Shown in pieces: positions 26,001-39,419 of a stretch of DNA of 64,000 nt (position 1 is the stretch's first letter; each line of letters opens with the position of its first letter). The translations under genes were made by a program, and so were the position numbers. Source of the stretch: Anisakis pegreffii (lineage: Eukaryota > Nematoda > Chromadorea > Rhabditida > Anisakidae); contig JAPYMA010002832.1 of assembly GCA_035041965.1 (NCBI GenBank), positions 62,001 to 126,000 of the forward strand, read 5' to 3'. The notes below the pieces were generated by a model. It saw only the letters and a list, made by a program, of their open reading frames with translations. It had not been told where the DNA came from and did no database searches.

Positions 26001-27309
26001 ATTTTCTGACACAATCGATCAACTAATACTACTACTCTATGTACTATTATCGATCCCTTGCTTGCATTTTCTCTTCGTTCTCGAAATTCATCATCAATTC
26101 TCGGCATTATTCATTCATTTCCGCTTATCACTCTCAGATTCGCCCTCCAATCATCTATGCATACTAGCAACAACTAAGCAATTAACAAGTCATTCCTATG
26201 CGCTGCCCTAACATGTCTTTATGAATTAATTCTTATTAAGATCATATCGCTGTTCTGTGTCAATAGATACATACGCCTTTCAAGTGTTACCACAAAGTTT
26301 TGTAGTCATTAGAGGACAGCTTTATTGCAGTGCAGTCAATCGACATTCATATTTCTTTGCCTCCTGCTAATCACCGTCAATAATGAACGAGCACTGCCTA
26401 ACGCTATCCTTTATCACTAACTGCACAATGCTAAAGGTTTGAGCAAAGTGCGTTATTGCGTCATTCAGCTGCTTCACTACTGCACGCTTTTAGCTAATAT
26501 GCCTGTGGCAGAGGGACGTAGCTATGGATATGGCGATCACATACAAGAAAGGATACATCCGCTGGCTGGAATATCGATAGGCGCCGCTATGCAGTAGTCA
26601 TATGAGCCCTTGAGAACTAGGCTTATGCTCGCTCAATGAGTCTAGCAAATAGTCTGTCTAGACTTTAGACCCTTCCTTCATCGATACTCCGGATCGTTTT
26701 GACTTTCTATAAATTGCTTTGAACTGATTATTATTATTATTATTGTTGTTTTTAGAACCTTCATTACCATCTTGATTATCATAAATAGTAGTAGTAGTAG
26801 TAAAAAGAGTGAATACAATGTCAAAATAATCAAAACATGGAACATAATAGGATTGCAAACAACTTAAATTATTCCCTGAACATCTAGCTGCCTATCCATC
26901 GAGCAAGCAAGCAAGCAGCTACTCAACCTTTTAAAAGCATTCCTTTGCACAATTCAAACAAACACTCTACTCAACTACTATTGTTACAATCTATCTGAAC
27001 AATAAACTTCAATTTCTTATTGTCCTTCTCTAAAAAAGAAACATATTCAAGTATTTGTTTATAATTTTATATTTCGTGCCTATGTAAACTACCTTCGTTG
27101 AAATATCGAAATTCAGTTCAACACGACTACTTCAAGTGTCCGTGCATATCATTTTACAATCGAGTTATTATTTTCTAACTTGTCAAGCGTCATCTTAAAC
27201 AAATCCCTTCCTACTATATAAAACATTACGTTCATTAGTATTTTTATTACCATTATTATTCTCACTCTCATACGCTGCTAACTTCGACATTACCAACTAA
27301 TGCTTAGGC

Positions 27310-27503
27310 CAGTGGTGCCCACGTTCGGCTGTTCCTTAAACCCCATTCCATGGTCTGGCAGGTCGTCATTACCCCTCCTTCCCGCTATAATAATTTACTT
27401 TTTCCATACATAAAGTCAGAACTAATTTCCCGACCCCTCCATTTGCCCTGTGACACCCCTAAACTACCCAGAAATGGGTAATTTCTCCTTATGGGAACCC
27501 CTG
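27310..27503. mobile_element. short hAT-like relic with CAGTGGTGCCCA ends
   Basis: The left end CAGTGGTGCCCA and the right end, read inward on the other strand as CAGGGGTTCCCA, match the common CAG(T/G)GGTNCCCA terminal inverted repeat of hAT transposons. The 194-bp interior has no transposase. Flanking 8-mers do not match, so it is old or the ends are misjudged. Its composition (CCCC and GGG tracts) contrasts with its surroundings. Confidence 0.4.
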
Positions 27504-28859
27504 GCTCATATTGCTCATTATCCTACATATTTCATATTATGTACCTACTTGCCATCTAACTCTTCGAATAACCTTTTAGACTTTCAAAGATTGCTTCCAT
27601 ATGATGTTTGATCAAATATTGTATATGCTTGCTTTGTGCCAAACTAATAAACGAGCGTGCAGTTGAGATCAACAGCAATAAAAATTGATAGCGACGAGTC
27701 GTACGTCATCAGCTTAGCGCTATCAGCGAATACCTTATCACCATTTACTCAGTCATTCCCTCATCCCAACACCTAGACGAGCATCGTACGCATCTAATCG
27801 CCACCGTTGATCACTGATAATATTGATCATTTCGTATTCAAATCAGATCGAATCACAAAACATGCAAACTTCTTATATGTATATAATATTCGTGCGTATT
27901 TCCATTTACGGTCACAGTTTGAAACGTAATACGTTCGTGATGTGTGTATAATGCTTTCGGATTAAAACGAATCATTTTGCTCAAATCGAATATGTGCAAA
28001 ACACCACGAATTAGGAGGTGAATGTGAATCAATCGATACAATCTAGCAATCGCTCGGTAAGTATCGGTCGTTGGTTGGTGCATCCGATGAATATTTTATA
28101 TGAATTAGTTGTGATCAACTGATTGATTGATTGATTGTGCTTGTGGTATGATCGGAATGCTTATGTTTTATGACTGACTGAATTAGTAAACGAACTCATT
28201 CCAATTATATTTCGTTTGTTCTCATTTGATTTCATTTTTCAATTTTTTTTCAAGCATTTTCAAGCGATTGCTCGCTGAGCATTGATTATTTCGATCGAAC
28301 AATCTCTATTCACCTAACACGTCTCCTTCATGATTACCCACATAAACACTCTTCCTCTGATAAGTCATAAGTTCGCATAGAATTACTCCTCAAACGAGTC
28401 CAATCAAAACAGATTCTCAAGAAAGAGCAGCCAACATTTCAGTCAATGAATCAATCAGCTGTCGTCAGTGATTATTGAAAGTGCATTCTCCATTCACTAA
28501 TTCAATCCAATTCGCGGAATATGTTCGTTAATTATAGCTTGCCACTGCACTTCATACACAACACTTGTTCTCGTTCGCAAAGCGATCAAATAACATTTTT
28601 TGCATTGTCAAAGTATTTCTTTTTACAGCAAAATGCTATTGAATGCGCACTAACTAACTATCATTATAGTACAGTATTAAATAATCCATTATTACTTTTT
28701 CACAGTGCTATAAGTGCATTATCATTCCGTCAACTTGCGTATGTCACCACTAGCAATCAACTAACTCACATCCCATCGCATCCTCCATTTAACTGACTAA
28801 CCCAGCATTCATATTTCATTCATTCATGACTACACGTGTCTTTCGATCGACACGCTGAA

Positions 28860-28900
28860 TTCAATTCGATTCAATTCAATTCAATTCGATTCGAATCCAA
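28860..28900. repeat. ATTCA pentamer microsatellite
   Basis: Short tandem array of ATTCA/ATTCG units. Related degenerate pentamers (ATCTA) occur near 25960. Confidence 0.7.
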
Positions 28901-30384
28901 ATCAAACTGACCTAAAATAAATCCCTCTCATCGTTGTCTGATGTGAACAATCACTAGTGCTCTTTTATCACTCTTACTATCGCACTACCAATTAACAATA
29001 TTTTCTTTAACAATCGCTTACTACAATTATTATCTTTGTCACTTGTCATATATATTCATTCTACCAAATAATGCCCACCTTATCTCAAATTGTTCCATCT
29101 CAAATGCATCTATCTCATCCCAGCTAACAGCAGCCAATAGATTATTCTTCATTCATCCCTCTATGCATGCATCTAATTCGAACATGAAGTTCATATACAA
29201 CGCAGGATGTGAACAAGCACAGATTTTTAGTTGAATGCGTGATATTTTATGGTAATAATGCATTATTCACAGCAATGATTTGTGGACTGACTGACTTATT
29301 TGTGTCTAAATGGCTATATTATAAGCGAGCGATGTTATAAAAATGTGATTAGATCAGTTTGAATAGCTGCTGCTGCATGCGCCATCACTATGTGGCTGCT
29401 GCTGCTGCTGTTTATTGTCAAACAACAATTATTACTGCAACCGGTTGATGATGATGATGCGTAAATGAATGCCTGCCATACGCTTGCTTATGTTCATAAT
29501 CGGTAATACCGAAACGAAATCATTTCACTTCAAACTAATTTCACTTATCTTATTTCCTACTTCTTATAATAAATCTAAGCAGCGTCTCAATAAAACGTAT
29601 TTCCAATCCACTCTCTTCGTTCATATTTTATATCATGCACGACAGTGTTGTCTATGTACGCGATGTAATCAATCTTACAATCGTAGCGAACATCTTTAAT
29701 TTTTCTTTATTCCCTATTAAAAACACTCATTCATGCATCCTTCCTACATTCCATTCATCGTCAATTTACGTCATCGCGCAACCAAATACCAACTAACCAA
29801 CCAACTCAACCTATATTTTCCTCTCTTCCAACCAGACCACCTTCTATCCGGCCCTACTCTCACCCAATTCCATTAAGTACTCTATCCTCATGTCCAACAT
29901 CGCAATTACTGTTTATCTCAGTCAGTATTCATTAATCACTGCTTTCAACCAGTCTGCTAATGATTACTCGAATTAATTGTCTGATCGATCGACTAAAATG
30001 ATCTTATATCTGTTGATCTGCATCCTGCCAGCTCATCCCTCAATGCAGTTAACCTCATTTCACTTGAGCTTTGGACTCTACTTCTCGTTCGAATTCCCTA
30101 CGAAAAATCAATTGTAAATAGACACAATACTCCTTCGAGCCACCCCATCCGTCATTCACTCCTTATTTTGCGATCAATTACAATAATTACTGTCCAAATG
30201 CCATTTTATTTCACGTCTTCCCTCCCACCCACCTATTCTTCTTCCTTCCCAACTTCACGCTATCGCCATTTCTCCGTATGCGTTGTTGCAATCCGAACGA
30301 TAACAAACATAATAAATTTGCGGCAGTTTCGTCTTTGATAGTTCGCCGTTGACTGATCGCTCCTCCAATTAATCAGCTCATTTC

Positions 30385-30394
30385 ATTTTTCAGA
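30385..30394 (+). promoter_or_regulatory. probable trans-splice acceptor before INPP5A start
   Basis: A pyrimidine-rich tract ending TTTTTCAG lies one base before the start ATG at 30395. This is the consensus for a nematode splice acceptor. With so short a leader, it most simply marks spliced-leader addition. An alternative is that it is a cis acceptor to an unseen upstream 5' exon. Confidence 0.55.
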
Positions 30395-32326
30395 ATGAAA
30401 CGCAAATTCCTTCTTATCACAGCAAATGTTGGATCGTTATTTGAAAAGGTAACTTCAGACATTCCACTTTCAGCTCCTCTCCTCATGATTATTAATTCAA
30501 GAATGAACGATCAAATATGCCAAACCAAGTTAATTCAAATGCATTTCAGTCATGTCGAATACATAATGGCTGGTTGACAACCTTAATTCAGGTATGTAAT
30601 AGTTGCTAGAGCTTAGCAAAAACTAATGTCACACTCAATTATCATTACTGCAGGAGATAGAACGAGAAAAAGCTGACTTCGTTGCTATTCACATGCAAGA
30701 AGTTGGTGGTAAACACTATGAAGAGTGCTCAAGTCAAGTGCCACCGTTAGTGGACAAAATAGCTGATCAGATGAATCAATTAGGTTATTCGATTGGACGA
30801 GCTTATTTGGATTTGGAATACTACATACCGGATGAGTACAATGCAAGTCTTATTTAACTCCATTTCGTAGAGCTTATTGCTGATCGCATATACTAGAGCA
30901 GTACAAACCGGATATGTGTATTGCAGGCACTCGGATCGTTATTTTTTGTGCACGATAGTATATCACCTTTAGTGGAACAGTACGACTTTCGTGAAAAGAA
31001 ATTCGAACGTATGAAAAATGGTTTCGAGATGATACAAAAGGATCTAGCGTTATGTACGCGACTGCGTAAAGCTAAATTCCCGAAACACTTCTGGCCAGCC
31101 ATCAAGTGGGGTCGAAAAGGCTTCATACACTGTCGTTTCAGACACAACAAAACGTTAGTCGTCGATCCGATCCGATCCATCCCACCTACTCTGTCATCAA
31201 TATCGAAACCCTCAAACAACTTTCATTTCAGACCAATAGATTTCCTTAACGTACATCTGTTCCACGATGAATCCAATATCGCACTTATACATGAGGTGAG
31301 CTACTTCATCATCAATTTCTTACTCTTATTATTCTGTTATAATAATGCAATTTGCAGAATCCTTCGTTGTATAGTGACAATCGAAAGCGTGCACTAAACT
31401 ATGTGCTCGATGAAGCAGCCAGAGTATCGGATAATTCAGTAACGAAGCCAAATCCTTTATTTGTTTTTGGTGATCTCAACTTCAGATTGCATTCACCGTC
31501 ATTTCTGAATGTATGTCATTTTATTTCATCTCAACAGCACTGTGTTAAGCAAGCAAACAACATCTTTCATAAAATATTTAAGCGTATAACAGTGGAAGCA
31601 GATCAACGACACGATTCACTCGAATCGCATAGTAATTTTGGCAATAGTGGAAATTCGTTGTTGACAGTCGAGGCAGCTGCCCAACAGCTCGGCGATACGC
31701 TGCTCACAACTCGTGACGGTGAGCAATTGCGACGCACAGTTTCAGCGATTGAATTCCGACGTTCACCTAATGGCTCAAGAACCGATCTCCCTTCCAGGTA
31801 CTTACATCAGTGTCATTGCGTTCCAGTGCCGTTCATCATTAATATTCAATATTCAGTTGTGTTTTGCGTATTGAACGAAATCGATTCGATTATTTCAATC
31901 ACAAGAAATTGCTCCATGAATGGCGTGGCTATTTGGAGGATGATCAAGAGGCTAAGAGCTTCCCATCGCTTTACGAACTCAACATTCAATTTCCACCAAC
32001 GTAAATTCCTTTCTTCTTTTAATCTAACAAACTATCGGATCAGCACTTATCAAATGATATATTCTTCAGCTATCCATGGAGTGAAGATCCGGATGAGAGT
32101 GAGGCACTGATGAAGACTCGTGCACCGGCGTGGTGTGATCGTGTGCTCATGAATGAGAGTGCGTTCGAGATTGTGCAACGTGACCAGAAGAAACTTTACG
32201 ATAGTATCGGAAAGGAGATTTGCATGGGTGACCATAAGGTCGGTTCAAAACCCACTTTACCTATTCATACCTATAAATCATTTTAAATTTCAGCCAGTCA
32301 TCTTAACGTTCACCGCAGACGTCTGA
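30395..32326 (+). CDS. INPP5A: type I inositol polyphosphate 5-phosphatase
   Basis: Ten exons, all in phase: 30395-30448, 30550-30591, 30654-30842, 30927-31153, 31232-31295, 31358-31510, 31583-31797, 31857-32000, 32070-32238, 32294-32326; 429 residues versus about 412 in mammals. The enzyme removes the 5-phosphate of Ins(1,4,5)P3 and so terminates IP3/Ca2+ signalling. It starts FLLITANVGSLFE and has the family stretches ADFVAIHMQEVGGK, ALGSLFFVHDS, NVHLFHDESN. The two catalytic signatures are present, VFGDLNFRL and RAPAWCDRVL, as is CMGDHKPV near the end. Exon 7 adds a hydrophilic insert rich in Ser, Gln and Thr. The intron after exon 3 uses a GC donor. The C-terminus ends TFTADV and lacks the CaaX box that farnesylates the mammalian enzyme, so membrane attachment must differ or an alternative last exon exists. 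Confidence 0.96.
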
Positions 32327-35300
32327 TTCAAGAGATTATCCTCATCGGGTCAGTACTATAAATAATAAAAACGAGCAGCCTTTCATCATTCACACGAACG
32401 CTTCAGTTATTCATCATGTTATTTATGTGTTAATTACTATTAACTCTTCAAAATGACCGACCGACTGATTCGTCTCATGTCCACTGCTCATCCGTTGAAA
32501 TGTGAATGTGATATAAAAATCTCAACACCTTTTTATTATAATAGCCGTCATGTATTTATAGCCCCTTCCCTTCTAACCCTCATTACTTCTAATCGCTCTT
32601 TTCGCTACTTATATAGCACAAGGGCGAACACGCGAACACACGCGCGTGCGTAGCCTTATCGTTGGATGGGCGTACGTACCTACTGAGCTGACAGGATGTC
32701 TGGGCGCGTGCGTGCGTACCTATATAGTGCCCGTGTGCTATACAAGTGGCCACTATTCTTCCCATGAATCGAGTTCCCGTAAATCGAGAAACTTAACCAA
32801 TTTGCCCAATAACAGCCCAATCATACGCAAAAACCAACGGACTAGTTACCGAACACTGTAACGTTCACTACGGTAAACCAGATCACAAAATGCTGATTAT
32901 TTGTTTTGCAATTGAATTAATTCGTTGTATTATCTCATTTCTTCTTCTTATTTTGCCGCTTTTTCATTAGGTAATTGAATTTTTTAGTTGAAATTTGTTT
33001 AGAAATTACTCTCTATTATTTATATATGTATGTACAATAAATTATTATTATACTCAGTATCATTATTGTGATCTACAACAAATTAATAAAGTCATCTTTA
33101 TGCACTACTAGCCTTCTATCCGAAACAAGCAACAGTTCTTTCGTATCATTCAGTGTCGGTTCCGTTATTCATTTATCATATTTATGTTAATTAGCACTAA
33201 CAAACGTGCAAGCAACAACCGAATTCCTTTTTTGCTAAGCAACCATCCATCTCCATCCAAAAATAACCAACCACCTTAAACTCACCAAAAACAAGCCTGC
33301 CAGTCTCCTTCCCTCCCTCCTATCTATCTGAACAAATGCAAAAAAAGTGCTTAATAAAAACGATCGCAACTCAATTCCTCTGAAGATGACAAAACTAAAG
33401 GTCACCGGAAGCAGTAAGCGAGTACAAAACATTCCAAGTAAAGCGAATAAATCCTAATCAAGAAACCAATATCAAATTCACACAACACTCATACCGTAAC
33501 AATCTCATCAAACACAGCAACACCCAGTTAACTGTCAAAACAAGTTGTTGTTATTGTCCGGAAATGACATCAGTGATTAATGCTAAACGCATGCATGCTC
33601 GATGATCTATTAAGTGCTTACTTAATTATTCATCATCGTAGTCACGACTAAATGTCTGCTGACTAAACAACAACTTGAAAACAACTCATATCTATCTGAT
33701 TATGATCATTCACTGAATCATCTTTATTCCGGAAGGAAGAAAGCGCCCTCTACCAGCCAAGATCACCGGAACACACAAAAAATGCCTCAATTTGTAATAA
33801 TTTCTCACCAAATGTCTTTTTCTATACTGAAAACTTTGAAAACTAAAAGAACAAAACCGAAACAGCATTGAAAATTTCCTCGAATGAATTTATTCACTCA
33901 AAAATTGCTTCCACTCGAAACATTCATAATCCTACAAATACAAATACTATATTCTACTTGCTTGCTATGCTCAATATTCAATTCATTTAACTCTAAAACA
34001 GCTAAGCAGCACATTCACTAGGTATTAATCAAAAACGAATATCAATTCAACTCATCCCTAATATGTATCAGCACGTACGTATGCATGACATTTATGTATT
34101 CATAAAATTTATTTATCAAAATTTCATGCACTTGTTATTAATTCAAATGCTTTGAATAATGCCTGCCAGCCTTTCTTTGTATGTTAATTATCATACACAT
34201 GTGTGCGTGTATATGAATCGCTGCTGCTAGCTGTTCGTTCTATTTAAAATCAAACAACACCAGCTTCTTATTGTTGTTTGCATTACTCTTATATCATACA
34301 AAACACTTCCATTAAATCAGCAGCCATTACAACATATTTGCTACTTTCGGTTAATGATAAACGAATATCTTTGCAATACGACAAATCCCGCACATATTTT
34401 AGATGTATTGATAAGAGTAAGACATTCTGAATTTATTTTGTGCCTTTATTGAATAGTACAGCTCTGATCACTTGCACACAATCATAATCAGAGCATTTTA
34501 AGACTGTTCAAGCATGTGGCGGTAAGTCTTTTAATAGCCGTTTATGCTATTTCTATGAGTGTTTATTTGCAATTCACTTATGTTTATCAACACAAATACA
34601 TCTATTTTCAAAACTGAGCACATAGTCATCTATTTAGTTGTTATCACTGATCTCTTGTAACTAACTCTAAGGCTTGCTTCTAATCGATCAACTAGCAATA
34701 ATTTACTCTATTTATGAAATGAATGTTGTTCATATAACCATATTTCAAACGATGCTTATGAAAATAAGCATACGTTTTCTATATCCTATCCATTTCACAT
34801 ACGCCATGCCATCTGTTAAACGTATCTACATATTTCAACAGATTGATTATGAAATAAATTGTTATTATCGCTAGTAACAACCCTGCCTGCCTTTTCACTA
34901 TCTTCTACTATTAATTACGTCTACAATATTCAAAAATACATACACACAGCACACCAAAATCACACACGAGCAGTGCACTGCATCGGAGTTGCTCATCCCT
35001 ATCAAACAATTTTCAGATTAATAATAATAATAATCACCACCTATCCTAGATGTTTCTTCTATGCCATATAGCTGCTGTTGCTGCTATGTTTGAGTTTGAA
35101 TGCCCAATTTCTTTACCTCATTCATTAATGCATTGTGTGATGAAAGGATAATAGATTATTCATCGTCAGTGGTTCAAGGACACCACCTCAAACATAAATA
35201 AACAAATAAATAAACAACCAATCATCTCATTCTGCCAAATTCCTTTCATCATTAAAAGTAATCAGCCATACCCAATACTAATTTCACCTATCCGCCTCCA

Positions 35301-35649
35301 TTTAAAAAGCCATGCTATAACAACATAAGTTCTATTCTGATTGGTGCTAACCTCAATTTATAAGATACAGATCCGAGCAAGCTCATAACCATGTCATAAG
35401 CAAATTCCATCATGTTGCAATCTTTAACCAGACCCACCAAGTGTAGTTTGTGTTTATAAATGTGTGACGAGACCAATGAAGAGTCACTTAATTAAGTCTT
35501 GTCAAAATGCAAAAAGAACATATAATATTAATAAATTTGCATTGATCTACTTAAACAACGGTAGGGATAACATAATGATTACTTATTATTATGGCTGCAT
35601 CATGCACTTATTCATTTCGCATTTGATTAAGCACTATCCGTAGGAATCA

Positions 35650-35945
35650 CCTTCAAAATACATTTGAAAGTTTTCAGAATGGTTCAGTAGACGACAGGGA
35701 GACCAAGGGGTGTAGACGAACGCGACGCTGAGAGATTAGAGCCAAAATTGGTTGGGTACCGTGAAAACATCATGGTTTCCGGTCGTGCAGACACCAGCAA
35801 ACCGTACAAAACACTGTTGACAGGAAATGTTTCGGCTTGAAAGATAGCTCAAATCAACGTCCTACAAAAGAGACTGTAAATGATCATGAAGACGGATAGG
35901 GGTGGAGTTTTAGTGGTTGAAAAGGAGGTGAAAGGTTTGGTCTTG
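35650..35945. other. G-rich island of unknown origin
   Basis: About 300 bases rich in G and A on the + strand, with GGGGTG and GGTGGAG tracts, inside a long C-rich, G-poor domain. Open frames are broken on both strands. An inserted and decayed mobile element in the reverse orientation is the most likely explanation, but I recognise no motif. Confidence 0.35.
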
Positions 35946-36196
35946 TTCTGAAACACAAACTGCTTGCGCTTGCTTGCCTGCTCCTGCTGCTGCTTCACCG
36001 TTTATAAGAACTCGTTGATGTTTACTTCGTCAATTACTCACCATTCCTTCTCAAACTCCTCAATGCAACAACCACATATGAACAATGCCAGTCCCAATGA
36101 TCACTTCGAATCTATTCTGCCCCTTGAACTGCTCAAAACCAAACTCCACCGTACTGTCGGTTCGGTATCCTACCTCTTTTGACGGCTATTTGTAAC

Positions 36197-36250
<54 letters not shown>

Positions 36251-36264
36251 CGTTATTATTATTA
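36197..36264. repeat. ATT trinucleotide microsatellite
   Basis: About 22 nearly perfect ATT units with a single interruption (ATCGTT) near the right end. Confidence 0.95.
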
Positions 36265-39200
36265 GCACTATGAACACCTTAAACTGCTTGTTGTGATTAG
36301 CAGTGAATGACTGATATCCTAATCGAAACAGCTCAATACCAACAACTCCATAAATATCCTCCTTTCATGTCTCCTTAATGAATTCTTCTTCCATATTACA
36401 AGTTGATGTCGTCAACTGACTGATTCAAAAATTAATTCAACTGCTCTCCATTCAGAGATCGAAATTCATTCGTCATAAAAGTCAGTCATAAAAGCATGAA
36501 TGACATCAGCAGGGCATGGCGACATGGCTTCATGATCGCTACATTTTATTTGCTCTCTCTTATCATATCACAGACAATAGTAATAAATATTAACAACGAT
36601 GACGTCTACTCTATTGACAAATGTCAACAATTCTGTTTCTTTTCATTTTTCTACATTCTTTTATGTGCTCATCAAGAAACAATTCGTTAAACATTTCAAC
36701 GTACTCTACGTGTTCACTCCTGCGAACATCTCTTTTTGCTATAATCAAGCGATCAGCGCAGTGCGCAGCAAAATAAAGCAATCACTTGATGAGTTCACAC
36801 GAAACAACGGATTTGATATGATCAATGAAGTGTTCACATAGAAACAACAATTCATGATGATGTGATATCAGTAACACTCATTCTTTAACTTCAACACCCA
36901 CAATAACACAAAAGCTCTGCCTTATCAATCTTTAAAATTCTCCTCAGTCAGTCACAAATCACACCAGTCAAACACTCCTCTCGACCAGTCATTGATCAGT
37001 ACCACCCTCAAATCATTCCATTCTATTCCTCCTTATCAGTAAATTGTTGAATGGCTGACATTCGTAAAGCGTTCAGCAAAAAAAGAAGACAATCAACGCA
37101 TTATCAATTCTATTTCACAACACATTTTTTCACCTCAATTTGCCAATGCCATCATGAGCTGTTTGTGGGCGTGAGTTCAGATCGAATCTGATCTAATTGG
37201 TGAATCATATGGGAAACAGATTCGTATCTAATTCATATTCCACTCAAGTCTTCTCATCCAGTGATTCCCCGTAATGAAACGTTCATCTACTCTCACTAAA
37301 CACTCAATTCTCATCGAACACACTTCAACAAATCAGAAATGAGAAAGTACCGAAAGTATTTCAACTCCTCAGTAATCAAAACAAATTCCCCTAAAACAAT
37401 ACCTAACTCTCAGCTAACAGCAATAAAAACACCAGTATATACCACCATCACCTGTTTTTCTCATCAAAAAAGACGTTTTTTTGCGAGAGAATCTTATTGA
37501 ATTGGACTGATCTGATCAGAGATTAGTACTTATCAGTTTCACTGATTCATTCCTTTTATGTTCACTTTTGATCTGCTGAACTCTGCTCATAAACATAATC
37601 GACTATCGTCAACTCAAATCTCTACTCTCTCTATCAATGTAGTCTCATCATACACACCCAAACACATAATCATATCAATACCATACATCCATAAAGATAT
37701 TCGAAAAAACCATGAAGAATGCGAATATTTCACATTATTTTTCATTGCATGCTCTCGAGCAGTATGTGTCATCGCTTATCAGTGCATTATATAAGTGTAC
37801 AACAACAATACCGACACTGCAAATAGGCATCACATCACGGCTCTCCTCTTCCATCCATTTCGCGGCTGCCTGCCTTATTTCCGGTCGTTACTCAGCTCAA
37901 TCAATTCGATCCACCACTCAATCAGCCAGCTATATTTTACGTACTATTCTATTTATTTTATCTCATTTCAAACTCAACGCATTTCAAACGCACTCTAAAT
38001 CATTTCCCAAATATATTTCTTATCATATCATCTTATTGTTCGCTGACGCACCATATCAAAATACCCATTCAAATTTTCTTCTTCAAAACGAATTTGATCT
38101 GCGCCATGTATAATGCTAATTTTGTGAATACTTTTCATATACTCTTCTATTGTACGTCAACGATCAATTTTTCAAGCATTTATCTATGATTCTTCTCAGC
38201 TCCTCCATCCTCCACTCCAACCTCCACAACGTTTACATACGATCATCAAGTCAAACACTCTCGAAATATTCACTTCGCACTTAATTACTTCATGCACTCA
38301 TCTAACCCTTAAGCTAATCATTTCACGTCCAAATTAAAAAAATAACAACAACAAATTCTTCTAAACACCTACTATATAATTAATTATCACTATCACCTCC
38401 CAAATCATTTATATATCACAACTCGTTCAGCTATCTATACAAGTGTTAGCAAATAAATCATTACCGTAGTTTTAACAGCATGTTTATGTGATATTATAGC
38501 AGCATCGACCAATAATAAAGTGCATTCACTTCATCCATCATATCAACATTAAACGAATATCACACTCTCCCACCCATAATTCATCTCAATGTTCAGCTAA
38601 CTAGCTTGCAATCGTATAATTGCTTACTACATATACATAAACAACACATACATTCACATCTGCTTACGAACCACTAATAAACTCCTATATACAGTTGCTT
38701 CTTGCCTAAGGTGCTTAAAGTTGACAATCAAACTAACCCATACTAACTACAAAAATTACCCATCCGTTTACGTCCACACAAAACTCATTGCCATTGCATT
38801 CAGCTCAAATACTTATGCATGCATATATTACGGATGTATTCATATTCACTCGTCATTAATTTGTTCAAGCCACAATTTTCACTGCCCTCTTCTCATTCTT
38901 ACAATCAGTCTCAATGTGCGAAAAAATTTTCAGTGTATAATTGGATCGAAGAATCGATCGATCGAATCGAATCTATTTCGCTGATTCAAATTAGAACTGC
39001 AGCAAAAAATCTTTTTCTTCACGTGTGAAACCGCAAGCGTACCCCACTTCTCCCAGAATCCCGCAGTGCGTATATCCTTGAACATCGTCTTTCTTCTCAA
39101 ATCCTTCATAACTTCATCTGGCCAACTTTCAAATAAATCCAAATTCGTGCACTCAGCACATGACCACATATATACGTCGTTCATCCTCACTCCAATCTCC

Positions 39201-39400
39201 GCACTTCAGTTTCTTTTTATAGCAAAATCTGAGGTGGATAACCACCTTTTCGAGTTGTAATCCATCCGCTCACAACAAAAATCAAGTGCTATCCATCACT
39301 GTTACAAATAGACACGTTCAAAGCTTGCAAATGAACGTTTAATAAACGATCGTACAAATTTTATTCGGCAATCAACATGATCACTTACTTCACTTCGTTT

Positions 39401-39411
39401 AATAATTTCAG
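39401..39411 (+). promoter_or_regulatory. probable trans-splice acceptor before the ETS gene start
   Basis: AATAATTTCAG ends at 39411, eight bases before the ATG at 39420. This is a canonical nematode acceptor with a short leader, consistent with spliced-leader addition to the first coding exon of the ETS gene. Confidence 0.5.
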
Positions 39412-39419
39412 TTGCGCAA

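Larger units (their letters stand above)
16602..30394. other. 13.8-kb gene desert
   Basis: No exon with recognisable similarity on either strand. It is AT-rich and contains simple-sequence patches: an AC run near 17570, a GCT-type run near 24870 and 29400, TGAT repeats near 28115 and an ATTCA-like pentamer run near 28860-28900. From about 17-19 kb the + strand becomes rich in C and A/T but poor in G. It also holds a non-LTR tail (22930-23030) and a hAT-like relic (27310-27503). It may include 5' non-coding exons or regulatory DNA of INPP5A; nothing proves this. Confidence 0.55.
32327..39411. other. 7-kb non-coding region between INPP5A and the ETS gene
   Basis: C-rich, G-poor + strand with no recognised exon. 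A possible polyadenylation signal AATAAT/AATAAA lies just after the INPP5A stop near 32360. A 68-bp ATT run lies at 36197-36264. A block at about 35650-35945 has the opposite composition (G-rich) and may be an insertion. No RNA gene was recognised. Confidence 0.5.

Noticed and set aside
36197..36264. CRISPR-like or minisatellite array
   Set aside because: Pure ATT microsatellite with no spacers; the organism is eukaryotic.
37712..38113. 133-codon open frame between INPP5A and ETS
   Set aside because: Ser/His/Ile-rich translation of simple C/A/T sequence, overlapping other equally long frames. No evidence of coding.
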